Both the position numbers and the translations under genes were made by a program. 24,511 nt of DNA from the NCBI GenBank assembly GCA_902478425.1, contig CABSKV010000012.1, positions 1-24,511 on the forward strand. Direction: 5' to 3'. The stretch's first letter is position 1. Each line of letters opens with the position of its first letter. Source of the stretch: an uncultured Coriobacteriia bacterium (GTDB taxonomy: Bacteria; Actinomycetota; Coriobacteriia; Coriobacteriales; QAMH01). Shown here piece by piece: positions 7,977-15,859 of this stretch. Under the pieces are notes generated by a model, which was not told the origin of the DNA, did not search any database, and saw only the letters and a program-made list of their open reading frames with translations.

Positions 7977-8763
7977 GCTCGAGTTTCGCGATGTGACGCT
8001 GCGTTATGACGACGAGCGTCATGGTGCTGATGGGCTGCTTGCGCTCGAGAGCCTGAGCCTTGCCGTGGATGCGGGCGAATCGCTCGCCATCATCGGGCCT
8101 TCGGGCTGCGGCAAGTCATCCACCTTGCAAATGGCCGCCGGGCTCGTGCGCCCCTCAAGCGGCGAGGTGCTCGTCGATGGCCAGCCCATCACGAAGCCAC
8201 GCCAGAAGACGGCGCTCATCTTGCAAGACTTCGGGTTGCTGCCCTGGAAGACGGTGCTCGCCAATGCCGAGCTCGGCCTCAAGGTACGCGGCGTCGACCG
8301 CGAGCAGCGCGAGGCAAAGGCGCGTGAGGCTCTGGGCCTCGTCGGCCTTGCCGACTTCGCGCATGCCTATCCTGGCGAGCTTTCCGGCGGCATGCAGCAG
8401 CGTCTCGCCCTGGCGCGCTCCATCGCGCTCGATGTCGACTTGCTGCTCATGGACGAGCCGCTCTCCGCGCTCGATGCGCTCTTGCGCGAGCAGCTGCAAG
8501 ACACCCTGCTCGAGCTGTGGCAGAAGGAAGGCTATGCGCAACTGCTCGTGACGCACTCCATCGACGAGGCGGTATATCTCGGGCAGCGCATCGTCGTGCT
8601 GAGCGCGCGCCCCGGCCATGTGGTCGGCGTGCTCGATAACCCCGCGATGGGCCAGGCTGCCTATCGTGGCAGCTCCGCGTATTACGAGCTCTGCAACGAG
8701 ATTCGCGCCTTGCTGCGCGATGCAACGCATGCTCACGAGGACGAGGAGGCGTGCCATGCGTAA
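7969..8763 (+). CDS. ABC transporter ATP-binding protein (SsuB/TauB/ThiZ type)
   Basis: This 264-residue ATPase would energise import with the lipoprotein and permease of the same unit. All motifs are intact: Walker A GPSGCGKSS (43-51), Q-loop Gln86 in LQDFGLLPW, the ABC signature LSGGMQQR (138-145), Walker B LLLMDE (158-163) followed by the D-loop SALD, and a switch histidine in LVTHS. The Q-loop context and overall length match the sulfonate/nitrate/thiamine-precursor ATPase group. Two in-frame ATGs exist, at 7960 and 7969; I prefer 7969 because AAGGA at 7953-7957 lies too close to the first. The start overlaps the menG stop by 8 bases, indicating translational coupling to the methyltransferase. 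Confidence 0.94.
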   Translation: MHKLEFRDVTLRYDDERHGADGLLALESLSLAVDAGESLAIIGPSGCGKSSTLQMAAGLVRPSSGEVLVDGQPITKPRQKTALILQDFGLLPWKTVLANAELGLKVRGVDREQREAKAREALGLVGLADFAHAYPGELSGGMQQRLALARSIALDVDLLLMDEPLSALDALLREQLQDTLLELWQKEGYAQLLVTHSIDEAVYLGQRIVVLSARPGHVVGVLDNPAMGQAAYRGSSAYYELCNEIRALLRDATHAHEDEEACHA

Positions 8764-9493
8764 GGCCTTGGGGTATGTGTGGGGCACCATCTTCGTCATC
8801 GTCTTGTGGTGGGTGTGCGCGGCGCTCATCGCCTCGCCCGCGCTTCCCACGCCGGCAGCGACGCTACCCGCGCTCGCCGACAACATCGGCAAGATCGCTC
8901 CCGAGTTCATGGTGAGCCTCGGGCGCATCCTGCTCTCGATGGCCATCGGAGCGCTCTTCGGCGTGCCGCTCGGCCTGTGGATCGGTCGCTCCAAGCGCGC
9001 CGACGCCATCTTCGGTCCCGTGCTCTACGTGCTCTATCCCGTTCCCAAGATCGTCTTTCTGCCCGTCCTCTTCGTGCTCTTCGGCCTGGGAGGGGAGGGC
9101 AAGGTGGTGCTCATCGCCATTGCCGTGTTCTTCCAGATGATGGTAACGATGCGCGATGCCGCGAAGAACGTACCGGCTGGTGCGGTCGAGTCCATGCGCT
9201 CGCTTGGCGCGAGCAAGTTCGCCATCTATCGTGACGTCATCTTTCCGGCGACCATTCCCGACCTGTTCACCGCTCTGCGCATCACCTGCGGTACGGCTGT
9301 CGCGATTCTGTTCATCGCAGAGTCGATGGCAGGTTCGAGCGGCCTGGGCTATTACATCATGCATGCATGGTCGCTGCTCGAATACGCCCGCATGTTTGCC
9401 GGCATCGTGGCGATGGCGCTACTCGGCGTGCTGCTCTACGAGGCCTTCGACATCGTCGAGCGCCGCCTTACCCGCTGGCGCAGGAGCGCATAG
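8756..9493 (+). CDS. ABC transporter permease (SsuC/TauC/ThiX type, BPD_transp_1)
   Basis: This 245-residue integral membrane protein is the permease partner of the preceding ATPase. It has a hydrophobic N-terminal helix (GYVWGTIFVIVLWWVCAALI), further membrane segments, and an EAA-type loop (residues ~145-180, around ESMRSLGASKFAIYRDVIFP) that docks the ATPase. The ATG at 8756 overlaps the ATPase stop by 8 bases and has AGGAGG at 8744-8749 with a 6-base spacing, so the longer open frame upstream is spurious. It is the last gene of the unit. The overlap ATGCGTAA mirrors ATGCATAA at the menG-ATPase junction. A long palindrome follows it rather than a classical terminator. Confidence 0.94.
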   Translation: MRKALGYVWGTIFVIVLWWVCAALIASPALPTPAATLPALADNIGKIAPEFMVSLGRILLSMAIGALFGVPLGLWIGRSKRADAIFGPVLYVLYPVPKIVFLPVLFVLFGLGGEGKVVLIAIAVFFQMMVTMRDAAKNVPAGAVESMRSLGASKFAIYRDVIFPATIPDLFTALRITCGTAVAILFIAESMAGSSGLGYYIMHAWSLLEYARMFAGIVAMALLGVLLYEAFDIVERRLTRWRRSA

Positions 9494-9506
9494 TCGAGGG
9501 GCTTAC

Positions 9507-9675
9507 GGTCGCCGAACGCGTGTCGCTTGCCAATGACTCGCACCCGAAGCTCCAAAATCGCGAGACTGCTGCGGAACTCGCGCGCAAGAGCGGCGCGCTC
9601 AAACAGTCCTCGCAAGATCGTCTCGCGATTTCGGAGCTTCTGTTCGTCGGGCAGCGCGACACGCACCCGGCTACC
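9507..9675. repeat. Long imperfect palindrome between the ABC operon and cca
   Basis: Two arms fold back on a centre near 9592. The inner arms are 21 bases each (9546-9566 and 9620-9640) with a single mismatch. Farther out, 9507-9526 and 9656-9675 pair at 16 of 20 positions, including a perfect 9-base block (GCGTGTCGC / GCGACACGC). The ~53-base centre contains a further short GC-rich palindrome. No T-run follows, so it is not an ordinary intrinsic terminator. No convincing gene lies here. It resembles a dispersed palindromic element (REP- or MITE-like) or an mRNA 3'-end stabiliser, but copy number cannot be judged from one window. Confidence 0.7.
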
Positions 9676-9694
9676 AACACACACACGTCATAAG

Positions 9695-11065
9695 ATGTAC
9701 CATATCCTCATGGATATCGAGATTCCACAGAGCGCCCGGACCATTCTCGACCTGCTCGAGGCGGCAGGCCACGAGGCCTATGTCGTGGGCGGTTGCGTGC
9801 GCGATGCGCTCATGGGCCGCACGCCCGCCGATTGGGACATCACCACCTCCGCCAAGCCCGATCAGATCAAGGCCGTAGCTGCTGCCGCGGGCCTCAAGAC
9901 GATCGATACCGGCATCGCGCATGGCACCGTGACCGTCATCATCGACCACGAGCCCTTCGAGGTCACGACCTATCGCGCAGACGGCGTCTACAGCGACGGG
10001 CGCCACCCGGACTCCATCGAGTTCCTCGACCGCATCGATGGCGACCTGGCTCGTCGTGACTTCACGATAAACGCCATGGCCTACAACCCTGCGCGCGGTC
10101 TCGTCGACCACTTTGGCGGCCAGGCCGATTTGCAGGCAGGCATTTTGCGCGCCGTGGGCGATCCACGTGAGCGTTTCACCGAAGATGCCCTGCGCATCGT
10201 GCGGGGCCTGCGCTTTGCCGCCCAGCTCGGGTTCACCATCGAGCCCGAGACCTCGGATGCGATGCACGAGCTGCGGGGCCTGCTCGACGATATCGCCGTC
10301 GAGCGCATCTGGATCGAGTTCGCGGGCTTGCTCTGCGGGCGGTACGCCGTACCCGTGCTGCGCGAGTATCACGACATCGTCTTCACCATCATCCCCGAGC
10401 TTGCCATCGAGTACGAGTTCGACCAGCATAACCCCTTCCACGTCTACGACGTGTGGGAGCATACGCTGCACGCCCTCGAAGCCGCTCCTCCCGACATGGA
10501 CGCGACCGTGCGTCTTGCCTTGCTGCTTCATGACATCGGCAAGCCCCATTGCCTGGTCATCGACGAGGACGGTCGTGGTTGGGCCATCGGGCACGACAAG
10601 GAGGGCGAGCCCATCGCACGCGAGGTGTGCAAGCACCTCAAGCTCTCGCGCGCGGATCGCGAGACCGTCACGCACCTCGTCGCCAACCACATGTTCTCGA
10701 TACCCGATACCGAGCGGGCCATGCGCCGCTTCCTCGTGCGTCACGGCGCCGAGAACGCCCAAAACCTCTTCGCCATACGCCGGTGCGACAAGATTGGCCT
10801 CGGCCATGAGCAGCCTCCCGACAATCCCATGAGCGTGGCGTTTGCCAAGGCCGAAAAGCTCATGGACGAGCAACTCAACGCCGAGCCCGTCTTCGGCGTG
10901 AAGGACCTCGCGATAAACGGACGCGACCTCATCGACGTGGGCGTCCCCCAAGGCCCCGAAATCGGCCGCGTGCTCGACGCGTTGCTCGAAGCCGTCGTCG
11001 ACGGCGACGTACCCAACGAACACGATGCGCTCATCACACGCGCCCAACAGCTGATCATCAGATAA
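9695..11065 (+). CDS. cca: CCA tRNA nucleotidyltransferase with HD domain
   Basis: This enzyme adds or repairs the 3'-terminal CCA of tRNAs using CTP and ATP. The 456-residue product has a class II polymerase-beta-type head: VGGCVRDALMGRTPADWDI (residues ~31-49, metal-binding D46 and D48), then RRDFTINAMAYNP and the nucleotide-selecting region with EDALRIVRGLRFAAQLGF. A C-terminal HD phosphohydrolase domain follows (HNPFHVYDVWEHTLHALE and LLLHDIGKPHC). Two nearby in-frame ATGs, 9695 and 9710, are both possible and neither has a strong ribosome-binding site; the choice changes only five residues. It stands alone after the palindrome and before the DUF3467/ileS group. Confidence 0.95.
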   Translation: MYHILMDIEIPQSARTILDLLEAAGHEAYVVGGCVRDALMGRTPADWDITTSAKPDQIKAVAAAAGLKTIDTGIAHGTVTVIIDHEPFEVTTYRADGVYSDGRHPDSIEFLDRIDGDLARRDFTINAMAYNPARGLVDHFGGQADLQAGILRAVGDPRERFTEDALRIVRGLRFAAQLGFTIEPETSDAMHELRGLLDDIAVERIWIEFAGLLCGRYAVPVLREYHDIVFTIIPELAIEYEFDQHNPFHVYDVWEHTLHALEAAPPDMDATVRLALLLHDIGKPHCLVIDEDGRGWAIGHDKEGEPIAREVCKHLKLSRADRETVTHLVANHMFSIPDTERAMRRFLVRHGAENAQNLFAIRRCDKIGLGHEQPPDNPMSVAFAKAEKLMDEQLNAEPVFGVKDLAINGRDLIDVGVPQGPEIGRVLDALLEAVVDGDVPNEHDALITRAQQLIIR

Positions 11066-11115
11066 CTATGCGTTGGCAGGCCAAAACTTTCGCTGAATGC
11101 CCGCGTCACTTGCGT

Positions 11116-11121
11116 TAGAAT
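11116..11121 (+). promoter_or_regulatory. Possible -10 element upstream of the DUF3467-ileS unit
   Basis: TAGAAT lies 33 bases before the ATG at 11154 in the 88-base gap after cca. The -35 position (about 11093-11098, CTGAAT) matches consensus poorly, so this is a weak call. No T-box-like structure is seen in the gap. Confidence 0.35.
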
Positions 11122-11153
11122 CGGGGATTACGTGTCGATGAAAGGACATCATC

Positions 11154-11417
11154 ATGGCTGACAAGAGCAAGCAGGTTCGCTTCAACATCCAGGCAAGCCC
11201 CGATCGTATGTGCGGCGTCTATGCCAACGCCTCGATCGTGAGCACGACCAACGCCGAGTCGCGCATCGACTTTCTCTACGTCGACCATGCCAACAAGCAG
11301 GGCGATGACGTTCCGGCGCATCTCGTGGCCCGCGTCATCATGCCCACCACCGCGCTTGCCGACCTTTCGGAGACGCTTTCCAAGCACCTCTCCAAGCATC
11401 TCGAGCAGGGGATGTAG
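11154..11417 (+). CDS. DUF3467 family small protein
   Basis: An 87-residue cytoplasmic protein with no signal or membrane segment. The pattern FNIQASPDRMCGVYANASIVS, then a DFLYVD strand, and later ARVIMPTTALADLSETLSKHL matches the small DUF3467 family as I remember it; the function of that family is not established. The ATG at 11154 has an AAAGGA ribosome-binding site seven bases upstream. It is followed after 38 bases by ileS and probably shares its transcript. The C-terminal heptad-like segment LSETLSKHLSKHLEQ could form an amphipathic helix. I cannot assign a biochemical role. Confidence 0.8.
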   Translation: MADKSKQVRFNIQASPDRMCGVYANASIVSTTNAESRIDFLYVDHANKQGDDVPAHLVARVIMPTTALADLSETLSKHLSKHLEQGM

Positions 11418-11455
11418 CAACCCAACGAAGCAGGATACAACCAAGAGAGACTGAA

Positions 11456-14290
11456 ATGCCTGATACGCCAAACTACAAGCACACGATGAACCTTCCCAAG
11501 ACCTCCTTCAAGATGAAGGCGAGCCTTGCTCAGCATGAGCCGGAGCGCCTCAAGAAGTGGGAGGACATGGACCTGTACTACCAGGTGCTCGCCCATAACG
11601 AGGGTCATGACTCCTACATCTTGCACGATGGCCCGCCGTACGCCAACGGCCCCATCCACATCGGCCATGCGCTCAACAAGATCCTCAAGGACATCATCGT
11701 CAAGTATCATGCCCAGCGCGGTTACTACGCGCCATACGTCCCCGGCTGGGACTGCCATGGCCTGCCCATCGAGAACAAGGTCGAGGAAGAGCTCGGCCCC
11801 GAGAAGATGGCAAAGATCGACGTGCCGACCTTCCGCAAGATCTGCCGCGAGTATGCCGAGAAACAAGTCGATGGCCAGCGCAAGGGCTTCAAGCGTCTGG
11901 GTGTCACCGGCGAGTGGAGCAATCCCTACCTCACCTTCAATCCCGAGTACGAGGCCGGCAACATCGAGGTCTTCAAGGACCTCTACCTTTCCGGCGCGAT
12001 CTACCGTGGTCGCAAGCCCATCCACTGGTGCACGCATTGCCATACCGCACTTGCCGAGGCAGAGATCGAGTATTCCGACGAGGTGAGCCCGTCTGTCTTC
12101 GTGAAGTTCCGCTTTACCGAGGTGCCCGAGGCATTCAAGCCGGTCATGCACGATGATGCTGCCATGTCGGTCATCATCTGGACGACCACGCCGTGGACGC
12201 TTCCCGCCAACACCGCCGTGAGCCTCAGCCCGGATGCCGAATATGTGGCCGTGCGCGTGCGCGGCGAGTACTTCGTGCTTGCGCGCGAGCTTTTGGAGAG
12301 CGTCGCCGAGAAGGCGGGCTGGTCGGGCTACGAGATCGTCGAGGCCGATGGCGAGCCCTTCGTGGTCAAGGGCATCGACCTGGCCGGTGCGACCTACAAG
12401 CATCCCATCCATCCGGACATGACGGGCACGCTCATCTACGGCGACCACGTCACGCTCGATACGGGCACCGGCGCGGTCCACACCGCTCCCGGTCATGGTG
12501 CCGACGACTACGAGGTCGGCCTCAAGTTCAACGTTCCTGTCCTCATGCCCGTCGATGACGACGGCAAGTTCATGCAAGGCGGCGGCCCGTGGGCGGGCAA
12601 GGATGCCGTCGAGAGCAACGAGGACATCATCGCCTGGCTTGACGAGGACAATGCCCTCATCGCGCGCGAGGATATCTCGCACTCGTACCCGCACTGCTGG
12701 CGCTGCAAGCGTCCGGTCATCTTCCGTGCGACCACGCAGTGGTTCGTCTCGATGGACAAGACCGGCCTGCGCGAGAAGGCGCTTGAGCAAATCAACGATA
12801 ACGTGCGTTGGATTCCGGCATGGGCATCCAACCGCATCGGATCGATGGTCGAGGAGCGACCCGATTGGTGCATCAGCCGCCAGAGGTTCTGGGGCGTTCC
12901 CATCCCGGTGTTCAAATGCAAGTCCTGTGGCGAGATCGTCGCCAACGAGGAGAGCTTCGATGCCGTCATCGAGCTGTTCCGCACGAAGGGTGCCGATGCC
13001 TGGTACACGACCGCGCCCGAGGATTACCTGCCGTCGAGCGTGTGCTGCCCCAACTGCGGCAGCCATGAGCTCGAAGGCGAGAAGGACGTGCTCGACGTGT
13101 GGTGGGAGTCCGGCGTGTCGCATACGAGCGTGCTGGGCACGCGCCCGTACCTGCACCGCCCGGCAGACCTCTATCTCGAGGGCTCCGACCAGCATCGCGG
13201 CTGGTTCCAGTCCTCGCTGCTCACGAGCGTCGGCGCATATGGTGATGCACCCTACAAGGCTGTCTTGAGCTGCGGATTCACGGTCGATGAAAACGGCCGC
13301 AAGATGTCGAAGTCCATCGGCAATGTCATCGATCCCATCGAGGTGTGCGACGAGTTCGGCGCCGACGTGCTGCGCCTGTGGGTCGGCTCGGTCGACTACT
13401 CGCAGGACATGAGCGTGAGCCGCAACATCTTCGAGCGCACCTCCGACGCCTATCGTCGCATCCGCAACACCTTCCGCTACCTGCTCAGCAACCTCAACGA
13501 CTTCACGAACGCTGACTTCGTTTCCGCCGACGAGATGCTCGAATTCGACAAGTGGGCGCTCGCCCGCCTGCAGGCACTCGTCGCCGAGACGACGCAGGCC
13601 TTTGACGAGTACCGCTTCCACAACGCGTATCGTGCCTGGTACGACTTCATCGTGAGCATCTCCTCGGAGTACTTCGACGCGGTCAAGGACCGCCTGTACG
13701 CCGATGCCGCCGATTCCGTCGAGCGCCGTAGCGCCCAGAGCGTGCTCGCCAACATGCTCGAGGCCATGGTTCGCCAGCTGGCACCCATCCTTGCCTTCAC
13801 CTGCGATGAAGTGTGGGAGAAGTTCCCCGAGGGCATGATGGAGGAAGGCCGCGTCGCGGCCGTCGCGCTTGCCGGTTGGCCCGACGAGGAGGACTTTGCC
13901 CCGCAGCTGCCCGCATCCGAGCGCGAGGAGCTGCTCGCGTCCTACGAGGTCGTCATGGAGGCGCGCGACGCCGTCATGAAGGCCATCGAGGAGGCGCGCA
14001 ACGACGGGCTGTTCACGAAGAGCCAGGAGGCTGCCGCGACCATCATGGGTAACACCGAGCTCATCGAGGCGCTTGGCGCGCACGGTCTCGACACGCTTGC
14101 CGAAATATTCATCGTGTCGAACGTCGAGCTCGAAGAGTCCGATGATGCCGATGGTTTCGTCGCCAGCGTTTCGCAGGCGCCCGGCGAGAAGTGCCCGCGC
14201 TGCTGGAACTACCGCGAGCTCGGCCCGGATGGTTTGTGCGAGCGCTGCCACGAGGTCGTCGCAGCCTTCGACATGCAAGCCGACGAGTAA
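11456..14290 (+). CDS. ileS: Isoleucine--tRNA ligase
   Basis: A class I aminoacyl-tRNA synthetase of 944 residues that charges tRNA-Ile and edits misactivated valine. It has HIGH at residues 68-71 inside GPPYANGPIHIGHALNKIL, the editing insertion with TTTPWTLPANTA and the segment GTGAVHTAPGHG, the KMSKS loop at 616-620 (followed by IGNV), and a C-terminal zinc-binding knuckle with Cys913, Cys916, Cys928 and Cys931. These zinc cysteines and the length fit the bacterial IleS type rather than the eukaryote-like, mupirocin-resistant type. The ATG has an AGAGAGA region upstream. lspA and rluD follow with almost no spacing, a common bacterial order. Confidence 0.98.
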   Translation: MPDTPNYKHTMNLPKTSFKMKASLAQHEPERLKKWEDMDLYYQVLAHNEGHDSYILHDGPPYANGPIHIGHALNKILKDIIVKYHAQRGYYAPYVPGWDCHGLPIENKVEEELGPEKMAKIDVPTFRKICREYAEKQVDGQRKGFKRLGVTGEWSNPYLTFNPEYEAGNIEVFKDLYLSGAIYRGRKPIHWCTHCHTALAEAEIEYSDEVSPSVFVKFRFTEVPEAFKPVMHDDAAMSVIIWTTTPWTLPANTAVSLSPDAEYVAVRVRGEYFVLARELLESVAEKAGWSGYEIVEADGEPFVVKGIDLAGATYKHPIHPDMTGTLIYGDHVTLDTGTGAVHTAPGHGADDYEVGLKFNVPVLMPVDDDGKFMQGGGPWAGKDAVESNEDIIAWLDEDNALIAREDISHSYPHCWRCKRPVIFRATTQWFVSMDKTGLREKALEQINDNVRWIPAWASNRIGSMVEERPDWCISRQRFWGVPIPVFKCKSCGEIVANEESFDAVIELFRTKGADAWYTTAPEDYLPSSVCCPNCGSHELEGEKDVLDVWWESGVSHTSVLGTRPYLHRPADLYLEGSDQHRGWFQSSLLTSVGAYGDAPYKAVLSCGFTVDENGRKMSKSIGNVIDPIEVCDEFGADVLRLWVGSVDYSQDMSVSRNIFERTSDAYRRIRNTFRYLLSNLNDFTNADFVSADEMLEFDKWALARLQALVAETTQAFDEYRFHNAYRAWYDFIVSISSEYFDAVKDRLYADAADSVERRSAQSVLANMLEAMVRQLAPILAFTCDEVWEKFPEGMMEEGRVAAVALAGWPDEEDFAPQLPASEREELLASYEVVMEARDAVMKAIEEARNDGLFTKSQEAAATIMGNTELIEALGAHGLDTLAEIFIVSNVELEESDDADGFVASVSQAPGEKCPRCWNYRELGPDGLCERCHEVVAAFDMQADE

Positions 14291-14296
14291 CGGGCA

Positions 14297-14785
14297 TTGT
14301 CGCGTAGCAGGACATTCGCGCTCTTCGTTCCCATTGTCATCGCGATGGTCATATGCGACCGTCTGGCCAAGGGCTGGGCGGTCGAACACTTGCACCAGGG
14401 TGTCACGGGTCCTGATTTCGGGCTCGTCGACTTCACCCTCGTGCACAACACGGGCGCGGCCTTTGGCATGGGGCAAGGAAGCGGCATCATCTTCATCGCG
14501 ATAGCGTTTGTCATTACCGTCGCGGTCATCGTCTGGCTTGCTGTCGGCAAGCATCATGGCGTGCTCGAGGTCACGGGCCTTGCGCTCGTGGTCGCCGGCG
14601 GCATCGGCAACTGCATCGACCGTCTCACGACGGGCTACGTCGTCGACTTCATACGCTTCACCTTCATCGACTTTCCGGTTTTCAACGTCGCCGATATATG
14701 CGTGACCTGCGGCGTCGTGCTCTTCCTCATTGCCGTCGTCCGTGCCGAGTTCGCGCCGGGTGCACATGCGAAGGAGAAACGATGA
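14297..14785 (+). CDS. lspA: Lipoprotein signal peptidase (signal peptidase II)
   Basis: LspA is the membrane aspartyl protease that removes the signal peptide of diacylglyceryl-modified prolipoproteins. The 162-residue product has four hydrophobic segments and the family motifs VHNTGAAFGM (residues ~49-58), GGIGNCIDR with catalytic Asp108, and FNVAD with catalytic Asp133. The start appears to be TTG at 14297, six bases after the ileS stop and with no clear ribosome-binding site, so expression may depend on coupling to ileS. Its stop overlaps the rluD start as ATGA. The substrate-binding lipoprotein at 5137-6135 is a likely client. Confidence 0.95.
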   Translation: MSRSRTFALFVPIVIAMVICDRLAKGWAVEHLHQGVTGPDFGLVDFTLVHNTGAAFGMGQGSGIIFIAIAFVITVAVIVWLAVGKHHGVLEVTGLALVVAGGIGNCIDRLTTGYVVDFIRFTFIDFPVFNVADICVTCGVVLFLIAVVRAEFAPGAHAKEKR

Positions 14786-15816
14786 CGAGCGTCTTCGATC
14801 ACGAGGTAAGCGTAGACGAGCAGGGCGTGCGCCTTGACGCCTTCGTGGCGTCGCTTGGCATCGAGGAGCTCGCCTCGCGCTCGGCTGCCATGCGCCTCAT
14901 CGAGTCCGGGCGCATACTCGTCAACGGTCAGCCCACGACGAAGAAGCGCATTGTCGTCGCCGGTGACATGGTCCACATCGAGATTCCGCCACGCAGTGGC
15001 GAGGGCGTTGGTCTCGAGGCCGCCTACGACATACCGCTCGACATCCGCTACGAGGACGAGCACCTCATCGTGCTCTCCAAGCAACCGGGGCTCGTATGCC
15101 ATCCCGCACGCGGTCATTACGGCGACACGCTGGTAAACGCGCTCGTCGCCCACTGCGGCATCGGCAACCTGGCGCAGGTGCAGGGCGAGGACAGACCCGG
15201 CATCGTGCATCGCCTCGACCGCGACACGAGCGGGCTCATGCTCGCGGCCAAGACTGACTTGGCGGCTGCCCGCCTGCAAGACGGCATACGTGCGCGCAAC
15301 ATCGATCGCCGCTACATCACGCTCGTGCACGGCAATCTGGGCCACGATAACGGCATGATCGACGCGCCCATTGCCCGTCACGTGACCGATCGCACGCGCA
15401 TGGCGGTGAGCGACGCGCCAAGCGCCAAGGGAGCGATTACGACCTTCGAGGTGCTTGAGCGCTTCGAGGCCGGTCGCAACGACGATGGCTATACGCTGAT
15501 CGAATGCCATTTGTTCACGGGGCGCACGCATCAGATTCGCGTGCACATGGCCTATACGCAGCATCCCGTCGTGGGCGACCCGCTCTATGGGCGTGCGGCG
15601 ACGGCAAAGGCGCGCAATCGCAACGTCGCAGAGCAAAGCGAGATGGGCCTGTATCGCCAGTTCCTGCACTCCTGGCGCTTGCGTTTCGAGCACCCCATCA
15701 CGGGCGAGGAGCTGAGCTTCGTCGACATGCCGCCGCAGGATTTGCAGGCGATACTCGACGGGCTTGCCGAGCGCTCGATGGGCCGCACGGAGTATGGCCG
15801 CGAACTTTTGGGGTAA
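14782..15816 (+). CDS. rluD: RluA-family pseudouridine synthase, RluD-like, with S4 domain
   Basis: A 344-residue enzyme that isomerises uridines in RNA, most likely in 23S rRNA. The N-terminal ~85 residues form an S4 RNA-binding domain (VRLDAFVAS, then SGRILVNGQPTTKKRIVVAGD). The catalytic domain carries HRLDRDTSGLML with catalytic Asp146, followed by GRTHQIRVHMAY and the segment HPVVGDPLYG. The ATG at 14782 overlaps the lspA stop, which rules out the longer open frame. The exact target among the RluA/C/D group cannot be fixed without comparison; RluD is the usual assignment for the gene beside lspA. A hairpin terminator follows. Confidence 0.92.
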   Translation: MTSVFDHEVSVDEQGVRLDAFVASLGIEELASRSAAMRLIESGRILVNGQPTTKKRIVVAGDMVHIEIPPRSGEGVGLEAAYDIPLDIRYEDEHLIVLSKQPGLVCHPARGHYGDTLVNALVAHCGIGNLAQVQGEDRPGIVHRLDRDTSGLMLAAKTDLAAARLQDGIRARNIDRRYITLVHGNLGHDNGMIDAPIARHVTDRTRMAVSDAPSAKGAITTFEVLERFEAGRNDDGYTLIECHLFTGRTHQIRVHMAYTQHPVVGDPLYGRAATAKARNRNVAEQSEMGLYRQFLHSWRLRFEHPITGEELSFVDMPPQDLQAILDGLAERSMGRTEYGRELLG

Positions 15817-15824
15817 CCCCGCGC

Positions 15825-15859
15825 GGGCCGCGTTTACACGCGGCCCCACAAAGATTTTT
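15825..15859 (+). terminator. Hairpin terminator after rluD
   Basis: A perfect 9-base-pair stem (15825-15833 with 15838-15846) closes a TTAC loop and is followed after eight bases by a run of five T. It lies between the convergent rluD and sortase genes. The T-run is not immediately adjacent to the stem, so efficiency is uncertain. Confidence 0.7.

Noticed and set aside
9436..9684. Small open frames (60-110 codons) on both strands between the permease and cca
   Set aside because: Their sequence is dictated by the palindrome; no ribosome-binding site or domain supports them.
9671..11047. A 458-codon open frame antisense to cca
   Set aside because: Shadow of cca, with no recognisable motif or ribosome-binding site.
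11066..11153. T-box leader for the ileS unit
   Set aside because: The gap is only 88 bases and shows no T-box-like sequence or specifier stem; the short TTGG/CCAA hairpin near 11072 is too weak to call a terminator.
11276..14767. A very long open frame (1163 codons) antisense to ileS and lspA
   Set aside because: High-GC codon bias leaves antisense frames open; the translation is low-complexity in Asp, Glu, His, Arg and Val with no domain, and the sense strand encodes complete IleS and LspA.
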